A DNA stretch of 64,000 bases from Carettochelys insculpta. Lineage: Eukaryota; Chordata; Testudines; Carettochelyidae. Shown piece after piece: positions 55,981-64,000 of this stretch (the stretch's first letter is position 1; each line of letters opens with the position of its first letter). A model generated the notes under the pieces. It saw only the letters and a program-made list of their open reading frames with translations, ran no database searches and was not told where the DNA came from. The position numbers and the translations under genes were made by a program. The stretch is from the NCBI RefSeq assembly GCF_033958435.1, contig NC_134161.1, forward strand, positions 13,144,001 through 13,208,000, given 5' to 3'.

Positions 55981-56161
55981 ATTTTCCCTCTAATTTTTTC
56001 CATCCATGTGTGGAATAAATTTTGTTGGGCGCTGAGGAACATGTGGATGTACAACACGAATAGAAACACATGCTGCTGGCTGTGGGTGCTCTGCTATTCA
56101 GCTAGGTAGCACTTGATGTCTCCTGGGTGGCCACCCAGGCATCCAGCTTACAGGGAACATG
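55981..56161 (+). mobile_element. hAT MITE family copy G
   Basis: TTTTCCCTCTAATTTTTTCC, ATGTGTGGAATAAATTTTGT, TAGAAACACATGCTGCTGGC, GCTCTGCTATTCAGCTAGG and CCAGCTTACAGGGAACAT follow the reference copy on the plus strand. With copy F it makes an inverted pair. Confidence 0.7.
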
Positions 56162-58119
56162 GTCATGGGTATGAAAGTCAGGGCTCGCAAGCGCTGGCAA
56201 AAGCAGGATGAGTGCAGGCGTGAGAGTCGGACTCAGCCAAGGAGAAGGGCAGCTGGTGCCATGCCACTTGTCCTTGAACAAAGTGCAGGCAGAGCTAATG
56301 TGACTCCCTGAGAAGCTGCTGTGCCTATGCTTGGAATGACCAAGCTTTTTGGATTAGGCAGAACATGGAGATGGAGAGAAGGTATTTATCCATAACGATA
56401 GTGCCAGGCTGTGGAGAAACCTTTCAACCAGCAGTTTCTGTCTCGTCCCAGGTTTCTCTCTCTCTTTGTTAATTGTATTCCAGCCTCTAGCAAGTCTGAG
56501 CCCTTCACTGCTCACCCAGGGCACCTATTCTGTGCATTAATGCAGCACTTTCTTTTGAAACTTCCAAACTTTTATACCCGTTCTGGGCCCATCCCGAGAG
56601 GCATATAGCAGCTGCCATCGTCCCAGGCACCCAGAACCCCTCAGGATCTGATCTCTAAAGCAATCACCAGTGAGCACAGGTGCTGGAGCTGGGGAAATGG
56701 GCTGCCGCACCCCTTGGCTTGAAGCAGTTTCCATTATACCCCGGGTTTACAGTTTGGTTCAGTGCTTCTCAGCATCCCCACTAGGCAAATTGTTCCAGCA
56801 CTTCTGCCAGTGAACTGCTGCCACCTCCAGAGTGGAACAAGGCGGCTGTTTAGCAGCACACAGCAATGCTATGTGAAGCTTTAGGCTACAAAGTGAAGCA
56901 GAAGCCAGTATCCAATTAAAACTGAGCAGGGCGGGGTGGGTTTGGGGACATGGAACAAAAGTGTCTGTCTTGGCCATAACAGCAGAACTCAGACATGTAG
57001 CTAGCTCTGTGCTGAAAGGGAATCCTGCATGGTGGCTTCGTCCAGCCCTTTCGAGTTACGTGATAATCTTTTCCACGTACCCAAGTGCACGTGGGATGTT
57101 CTCCTTGGTTAGGTTCAGTGTCTGTGATCTCCCCAGAGAGCCCCGTGCGGTTTTGTAATCGTTCCCAATCTGTCTTGGCCTGCTCTCCCTGACCTCTAAG
57201 GGACACAGCTATTTTCACTTAGTCTGTCAATATAGCTTGGTTTTCCTCTCCCTCCCAGCAGTGCAGAAGGCTGTCAACTCCCCAGGCTCTGACCCTTCTT
57301 CCTGCATGGGCTTCTGGAGGTTAGAGGCGGCACCATTGATTGCATTGGGATCCTCGAGCTCTTTACTTTTCTCACTGTTTCTAAGGCGACCAATGCAAGA
57401 AGAGTTGAACACTCGTGTGTGGACCAGTTGGAGTCTCTGCTTCGCCTCTGCTGTCCTCGGGTTACATAAACCTCTCGCCTTCTTGTTTCTCACAACACTC
57501 ACCCCTCGTGGCTTGAACACAACGCTATGCTCACATTGCTGCTGATTTATTTCGGACGACACAAGCAGGCAAATGGCAAGCCCAGCTCTTGGCCTCCACA
57601 GCCCCTGAGCAGTATCTTTTTGAGTTTTATGAAATGATGGCCTGTGCTCAGACACGACCCCACCAGCATACCCGTGTCCTGAGAGAGACCATATGCCTGG
57701 AGGGAAAAGAGACATTCCATTTCCAGGCCTTTGGGGGGAATGTGGCTGCAAAGCAAGCCTAAGGCAGAGGTCCCCACACATTCATTGAGTTCCAGCTATC
57801 ACGGGCAATGCTTGGCTCAAGCGGCCTTAGAAAAGCTCCAGTGGAGGTGTCTGAACAATTAGGTCCTCATGCTGCCTTTGGGAAAGCCAGGGTCCATGGG
57901 CTGATGGAAATTAGGTTGGTTTGGAAGGTGACACAGTGAGGCTATTTGGAGAGATTAGTTAAGATGCTTAAAGCCCCCACTAAACTGAGTTAAGGAGATT
58001 TTGTCTGCAGCCAGTGGCTGGCTATCTTTGCTGACCCCCAATCAGGGTCTACAATCCATCACAGCACAGAAGAGGCTATCAGTAGGGGACAAAAAAATTG
58101 ATTTTAAGAGGTTCAGAAC
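56162..58119. other. Intergenic, 2 kb without a firm feature
   Basis: A 184-codon minus-strand frame (57227-57781) has no recognisable domain or homolog that I know. I leave it uncalled. Confidence 0.4.
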
Positions 58120-58647
58120 TTGGCCTGAAAAATTCTAAGTAGCTTCAAGACTGAATTTGAGAAGATTATGAGGGAATGGAATGATGGGATTGCCTATAGT
58201 GACAAGGAGGTAACCTGTGACTGCTACCAGCAAATACCTCCAGTGGCTGGGGATGGGACACTGGATGGGGAGAGCTGTGTTACTCCAGTGAATTATATCC
58301 CAGAAGTGTGGCTGGGGGGTCTTACCCATGTGCTCAGGGTCTCACTGATCACCATATTTGGGGTTGTGAAGGAATTTTCCCCCAGGTCAGACTGGCAGAG
58401 ACCTAGGGGAGTGGGGAAGGATTTTGCCTTCTCATCTTCCTTTGCAGCATAGAGCATGGATTACTTGCGGATTTAAACTAATGTAAATCTCTGTAACTTG
58501 ATGTCTTGAAACCATGATTTGAGGACATTCGTAAACCGGTTAGGGGTCTGTTACAGATGGGTGAGGCTCTGTGGCCTGTGATGTGGAGGTTCAACTAGAT
58601 GAACATGATGGTTCCTTCTGAGCTTAAAGTCCCTGTGACTGCTTGAG
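58120..58647 (+). mobile_element. CR1-type LINE 3' UTR and ORF end
   Basis: GGGAATGGAATGATGGGATT, GTGACTGCTACCAGCAAATA, GTGAAGGAATTTTCCCCCAG, GTCAGACTGGCAGAGACC, TTGAAACCATGATTTGAGGA, CGGTTAGGGGTCTGTTACAG and GATGGTTCCTTCTGAGCTTA are a well-known reptile CR1-type ending as I recall it. The last 40 bp hold the usual terminal AAAGTCCCTGTGACTG. Confidence 0.75.
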
Positions 58648-58675
58648 AAAAACAGCAGCTTCATAGCAAAGATGA

Positions 58676-58750
58676 GAACAAGAAGAAGTCTCGTGGCACC
58701 TTATAGATTAACAGATATTTTGGAGCATAAGCTTTCGTGGGCAAAGATGG
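58676..58750 (+). mobile_element. Penelope-like fragment (truncated)
   Basis: GAAGTCTCGTGGCACCTTAT, AGATTAACAGATATTTTGG and AGCATAAGCTTTCGTGGGCA are the body and ribozyme-proximal part. On the minus strand it has GCCCACGAAAGCTTATGC but stops before the CTGATGA half, so there is no complete core. Confidence 0.65.
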
Positions 58751-60609
58751 TCAACACCCCAACACATATAGACCCCAAGGCCATGAGAACAAAGCCAGCA
58801 GTAACTGGGGAAATAGGAAAGGACCTGAGACCCAAAATTCAGATATGGATAGTGATTATCCCCCACCATAATGTGTGCATGTTTTTATCAGGGTTTTATT
58901 TCTGCCAACTGCCAGATTCAAACCCTGATTCAATTTCACATTTGAACCTATTGTTTAGATCCAGGATCAAGTCTGTAATCGTCACTCCAGTCAGGCTTCA
59001 GTCTAGATCCAAATAGAATGAAGGGAATTTCCAGGCTGATTCAGTTCTTTCCCCTCATGAGGGCTATTTATTTACCTAATAATGTCTCACAGCTGCCACG
59101 AACTGCATGTGTCCCTTCAACATAAAGTGGTGCCCTACATTTGTGTCCCTGTAGAGCCTCTGCTGTTTCCTCTGTGCTCTCCAGCTGCAGCCCTCCTTTG
59201 ACTTGAGAGAGGAAGGGACATGGACTGAAGATGGACACCTGCCCATGATCTGCCCCCTCTTCACCATCTCAACCATCCCAGATGTTTCTCAGCAGGCGGG
59301 ATGCCGGGGAACCCTCTTTAGCATGGTGAAAAGAGACATCTAGTGGGGGATGAAGTAAATGTGACTTTGAACATCATTTTTCCACAGACATGTAGAGGGG
59401 ATGATCTGCTTTTAGCCCATCTGCGAGTGGGTATGAGAGAAGGTATCTACGTTAGATTGAGCTTTGGGGTAGTCGCAGGCTTAGCCATTACTTGGCTAGT
59501 TCTGCTCCAAGGCCTGGATGGTTAGTAGTTGCCTCCGTGTTGTACAGTTTGATTCTCAGCTCCTCACACTAGGAGTTGGGCAGGACCTGCACTGGTTTCC
59601 TTCGTGTTAGTTAATCCTTTTGCCATGTAGGAGAAGCTGGACGTCCAGCCGTATATGCTGCTGTTGCAGGCTGGTTCTGATGGGCCAAGCTCATGAGTTG
59701 CCCCTTGTGGCTCGTGATGTTTTGACGTCAAAAAGCCAGCCATGATCAAGGTGTTTGTTGCTTCCCCTTGAGCTGTCGGAATGGTTCATGTGACATCTGT
59801 TTTCCCTTAAAGAAAAAAAATAACTTGGTATGTTTCTTAACAGAAGGAACATTTAGAGCGTTAAAAGCATACTCTCTACGGTGACCCTAGATAGGGTAAA
59901 CAATGCAAGGCTTTTGCGCTTTGGGGGCCTTAGCCAATCACCAACTGGGGAGGAGTCCAGAAAACATCTCCCTCCTCCAGTGGTGCTGCATGAGGAGAGA
60001 TGAGAACTGAAAATTTCCTCTTAGGCACTGATAGCTAGAAGAAACACACTGGTCAGTCTTGCTGTTCTTGACCTGGGGCTTTCTATTCCTAGCTCTGAAG
60101 ACTAATGGTTTGACTTGTTATTACAGATTCTTCTGTCATGCCTGGACAGCCCTCACTGTGGTTTCTCAAAGGGCAAAGCGACCCAGCAGTCCTCTTTGTG
60201 AAGAGGACGGGGAGGGAAGGAATAAGTCTGTCATATCAGAAACAGCTTAGGATAATACACAGAATCTGATTTGTTTGACACACAGAGACACAGACCCCCA
60301 CCTGTAATCTCCTGGCTCTCCAAAGACAGGGCTAATCTTTGATTTAATGGTTGTCTCTTGCTGAAATCCCATTCTTGGCACTGCAACCTCTTTCTCTTTC
60401 AAATAGGTTGCACATAGTTTGTCTGAAACATGCCAGCAGTAGGGAATAAAGCATGTGATGGGAAAGATTTCCCTGCTTTCATGTAAGGCAGGAGCATGGG
60501 AGATTTGATGGGTAGCATAAATATCTTGCTCTGTACCTGATTGTCTGCTCTGGCAAGTCACACAAGAGTCTGAAGCTCTCACATCCTGGGTCTAGCCTAT
60601 GACCCTTAA
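58751..60609. other. Intergenic, 1.9 kb without a recognised feature
   Basis: No supportable exon or repeat terminus was seen. There is an A-run near 59812. Confidence 0.4.
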
Positions 60610-60790
60610 GGGCAACAATGAGACCAAGTGAAGAGTTGCCATTTTTATTTTGTGACAAAGCCCCTAGAGGCCCCAGCCGAGATGAGGACTCCATTGTGCT
60701 AGATGCTGTACAGAAAGAGACAGCCCCTGCTGTATGGAGTTTATACTCTAAACAGGAAAAATGGACCGGGAGCAAGAGCAAATATCTGTT
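60610..60790 (+). repeat. MIR-type or related ancient SINE tail
   Basis: GATGAGGACTCCATTGTGCT, AGATGCTGTACAGAAAGAGA, CAGCCCCTGCTGTATGGAG and TTTATACTCTAAACAGG form the standard tail of a dispersed amniote SINE. Confidence 0.55.
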
Positions 60791-60839
60791 TTATAAACAC
60801 AGGCTTGAGAGAAACAAAGAGGAAGTAACAAGTCCTGGC

Positions 60840-60915
60840 TGGGATGATTTAGTTGAGGTTGGACCCCCTAGATGACCTCCTGAGATCTTTCCCAATCCTA
60901 ATCTTCTATGATCGG
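60840..60915 (+). mobile_element. CR1 3' end fragment
   Basis: GGTTGGACCCCCTAGATGAC, CTCCTGAGATCTTTCCCAAT, CCTAATCTTCTATGATCGG is the terminal CR1 sequence with its final ATTCTATGAT-like unit. Confidence 0.8.
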
Positions 60916-61399
60916 TGATGAAAGGGAACTGGGACAGACAGATTTAGACAGGCAAAGCAGACAGGGCAGAGCAGGAACAAGAGAAGATACTGAAGGAGAA
61001 GGGCGAGATTTGTTTCATTGAAGGAGACAACTTACTAATTTGTCTGCCTGGCAATAACGGATCCCAAACTGACGTGGAAATGATCATGACAAAGTCTTCC
61101 TTGCAGACGTTGGTACCTCTCAGGGCGAGACTGAGGGATTACATAGCTGAAACTCAGCGTCCCCTGAGCGGCTCCTCAGCTGCTGCTGCTGCTGAAGCAT
61201 CTGCCATGGTGGGGACGGGCAGGTGAAGGGTGGCCTTGGGGTGTCGAATGGGATCAGTGAATAGGATCTGAGACCAGGCTGAATGGGGTAATGAGCACTT
61301 GAGAAGGGAAGGCTGAAGCTAAATCCTCCTTTGAAAGTCCTGCTCATTGGCCCCTCTCCCCACTTCCCAATGCCATACATGGGCATGCTGGCTGCCAGC
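60916..61399. other. Intergenic, nothing recognised
   Basis: A CAG/CTG-rich stretch (GCTGCTGCTGCTGAAG) lies at 61182-61197. No gene was found. Confidence 0.4.
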
Positions 61400-62200
61400 A
61401 CTTTTCAGTGGACACCTAAGATACAGCTATGGCTCATGGGGTGGCCTGGAGCAGGGCTGTTGTCAGAACAAAGCTCGAGGGCTCTCTGGGTCTCATGGAC
61501 TTTGTGCCTCAGCTGGGATTCTCTCTCTTAGCATCTCCTTCCATTTGGGACATGTGTGGCAGACCCAGACCAGTCGGCTATGGGAGCTGGCTGGAAGGGA
61601 AGGCAAATATGCTGGCCCCTGGATAAACAGTTTCCTGTTCCCTGAGTAACCAGGGAAGGGCTGCTGGAGCTAATTAGGAGCATGCCTGAAGCAAGGGAGA
61701 AAACAGGATAACCGAAGCACCTGCAGCCCACCAAGAACCTGCTGGCATGAGGTTGAAAAGTTTCCCTTCAGAGAGAGCTCAGGACTGGAACTGAGGAAGC
61801 ATGCTGTGGAGGAGCAGGAAGGACTTGCTCGGATACCAGGAAGAAGGTACTAGGAGGGTCATTTGGGGAAGCAGCCCAGGGGAAAGGCTACAACGCTGGG
61901 AGTGGAGGAAACACTGTCAGCCCTTGCTTGAGGGTCCCTGGATGGAACCCAGAGTAGTGGGTAGGCCTGGGTTCTGCCCAGACCTGCTCCACACCATTGC
62001 AGAGTCTACCCCTGAGAGGGGAGATCAGGGCTAAGGAGGGGTTTTACCCCAAAGCCATTGGCTGGCCTGTGATGAAAGGCTGTGGTAAAGAGTGAGAAGC
62101 CGTGTTGAGGGCCACACCGATCCTCTGAGGGAAGCACTAACCGCCCAGAAGTGCAGGAGCCCCGAGGCAAGGCCAAAGCTCTGTCACACACTACTTATAC
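61400..62200 (+). mobile_element. Possible LTR-type retroelement sequence
   Basis: Phrases such as GGAGCTAATTAGGAGCATGC, GAAGCATGCTGTGGAGGAGC, AGGGTCATTTGGGGAAGCAG, CATTGCAGAGTCTACCCC and GTAAAGAGTGAGAAGCCGTG resemble GC-rich LTR sequence of turtle retroelements as I recall it. No boundaries or internal region were found, so the call is tentative. Confidence 0.3.
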
Positions 62201-62696
62201 ACTTCTCACTCAGTAAGCACAAAGGTTGCGGTGTTAAAATGGGTGAGATGACCCCCATTGCTTTTAAAGTAAGTAATTCCAGTCAAGTGTGGTGTAGTGT
62301 CTCCCTCCTTTCAATTCTAGCGTTGGCAGCCAATATTTTGGAGTCCATAGAGGCAGAGTTGAATGACCTCTGCCACTTGGAAAGAGGGATTCCAGTCTCT
62401 TACAGGATGTCTTGTGTCAGTCATGTCCATGGGACATCAGTGAGCATGAAAATCAGGCTGGACGTGAAGTAGGAGGAAGAAGCCGAGACTTTCACTGGAA
62501 TGATGTCATTGAGTGTTGTGATTTCTTACACATTGCCAGTGCTAGGAAAAACATCCTAGTTATCATAATCGTCAAATGGATATTCCCAGCTTTCTAGTGA
62601 GACGGAACATTAGTTCCTATCCATTGCAAGCTCATGACCGATCAGATTTGAGGAGATCTTTGGCTCCTGGGATCAGACAAATACCAGGCAACTTAC
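62201..62696. other. Intergenic, nothing recognised
   Basis: The 126-codon plus-strand frame (62092-62472) overlaps the tentative retroelement and has no known motif. Confidence 0.35.
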
Positions 62697-62880
62697 CAAA
62701 CAGACCCACCCTTGCTGAGGGAGGCTGTGGAATCTCCACCACTGGAGATATTTAAGAGCAGGTGAGACAGACACCTATCACAGATGGCCTAGAGACTCTG
62801 GATGGTGCTTGGTCCTGCCATGAGGGCAGGGGATTGAACTTGATGACTTCTCAAGGTCCCTTCCAGTTCTACAATAACGG
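62697..62880 (+). mobile_element. CR1 3' end fragment
   Basis: TTGCTGAGGGAGGCTGTGGA, ATCTCCACCACTGGAGATAT, TTAAGAGCAGGTGAGACAGA, GATTGAACTTGATGACTTCT and CAAGGTCCCTTCCAGTTCTA cover the end of CR1 ORF2 and its short 3' UTR. Confidence 0.85.
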
Positions 62881-63649
62881 CAACCTCAGTAAATTCAACG
62901 TTGCCAAGCCCTAACCCTCAAAAATAGGTTCCAGTTCATAGTCATCTTGAGTTATAGCATGAGAAACACACATAAGTAGCAATGCCAAAAATGAAGAAAG
63001 TTTTTTGCTCCATTAACCTTCCGTACATGTCTTATCATGTTACCCAAGAGCCCCATTATAAATTGGGTGCCGTTTAAAAACCCACAAAAATGAAAGAACA
63101 ATTAAATCAAGGGTGTGGTTAAGATCCTTTCGTGGCGAAAGCAGGCAGACATTCGTTCTTGCTGGATGTCTCGCACTGCACAGCTTGGGATAGGAGCTGC
63201 CTGCGTCATGCATACGTTCTGGGCATAAAGGACACATTGGCAAAGAAAAGAGAGAATGTGATATCAGAGCCAAAAAGGCTTTTAAGATATTCCTCTCCCA
63301 AAATTAAGTCAGGGCAGATAATTGCGTAGTTTAGATCCAGTCTGCAATGATGGATGAAAAGTGATGTCCTTCCCTTCCTTTTCCCAGCTCTCACTGTATT
63401 GCACAAGAAAGAGTGTCAGCTGTTGAAGGATCATCTGTTTTCTGATTTGATGCATCCAGGAATCAAACTTGTCTCTTTGTGGGCAAGGCAGTCACATCCA
63501 CGTACACTTGGGTACTCTGTGATGATTGGTTCTGGCCTGCTGCTGCTTGTTTCTAGAGAGGGTGTGTAAAATTTTCAAAACTATTTTGGTTAGGTATTTT
63601 TGAATACATTCAGTTGAACATCTGGTCGGTTTTATTGTGGATTAATTCA
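62881..63649. other. Intergenic, nothing recognised
   Basis: No feature could be supported here. Confidence 0.4.
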
Positions 63650-64000
63650 ATGTGACAGCTGGGGAGCATTTGCCTGAAACACCTCCCCAAGAAAGGGTTA
63701 AGCAGGCAATACTGACTCTCTGCCTCACTGTGATACAAGGAAGGTGAGAGAGCACCTAGGGTATGGGCTGACCAGCCATGAAGGAGGGCCCATAGAAGCA
63801 GCTGAAGACGGGGAGGAGATTTGGGCCGAATTTTTTATTGTTGCTTATTTCTTTGCTACCAAAGCCAAACCTCAAGAAAAGGGTGAGTTTGGACTTTATG
63901 GGGTGTGAGCAGGGTGTCCATACGACAGGCTGGGAAACATGCCTATTACTGTAGCATCTGATCTTACAGAGAGGAGCTGAGCCATTCAATACTTCAGGGG
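63650..64000 (+). mobile_element. Possible retroelement sequence cut by the window end
   Basis: GACAGCTGGGGAGCATTTGC, CCCAAGAAAGGGTTAAGCAG, GGCTGACCAGCCATGAAGGA and CAAGAAAAGGGTGAGTTTGG have the style of LTR or 5' leader sequence in reptile retroelements. No end is visible inside the window. Confidence 0.25.

Noticed and set aside
57227..57781. 184-codon minus-strand open frame
   Set aside because: No motif, no homolog known to me and no neighbouring exon signals. Kept only as a note.
1..64000. CRISPR array, operon or prokaryotic features
   Set aside because: Spliced gene structure, CR1 LINEs and MIR SINEs show vertebrate nuclear DNA. No regularly spaced direct repeats were seen.

Overview
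The window is vertebrate nuclear DNA, most likely from a turtle or another non-avian reptile. One host gene is recognisable. The rest is a dense mosaic of CR1 LINEs, ancient MIR-type SINEs, Penelope-like terminal-repeat fragments, and hAT, Tigger and Harbinger-like DNA transposons. That repeat mix, and several families recognised from memory of turtle sequence, are the basis for the organism guess. No database search was possible.

Region 1 (1-9.5 kb) is the 3' end of ZBTB44, a BTB/C2H2 zinc-finger transcription regulator, on the + strand. It consists of a zinc-finger exon (363-663), an intron of about 2.5 kb, and the last coding exon (3199-3481, protein ending SSITIE). A long AT-rich stretch follows that I read as the 3' UTR, with candidate polyadenylation signals near 4.66, 4.78 and 9.48 kb. 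It is interrupted by a Tigger-like transposon and two short hairpin retroelement insertions, each with an exact target-site duplication.

Region 2 (9.5-64 kb) has no host exon I can support. From memory, in human the convergent gene ST14 lies downstream of ZBTB44; I could not find its protease or LDL-receptor-A motifs here. What can be mapped includes an hAT element with 8-bp duplications (26776-28010) and seven copies of one ~180-bp hAT MITE. There is a CpG-rich Harbinger-like element packed with TCGAA motifs (35562-36272), and a MITE whose empty site is visible elsewhere in the window (52061-52313). There is also a CR1 copy with 361 open codons covering the catalytic half of the reverse transcriptase (46922-48202), and an inverted duplication at 41.1/43.5 kb.

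The most interesting pattern is that five of about ten Penelope-like fragments are fold-backs: one long arm carrying the element's end, a loop, and an inverted arm that starts at nearly the same consensus position each time. One of them keeps every core base of a hammerhead-like ribozyme. Penelope-like retroelements are known to have inverted terminal repeats and hammerhead ribozymes, so this is a known kind of system. The minimal repeat-only hairpin forms and their place in a host 3' UTR deserve a check.
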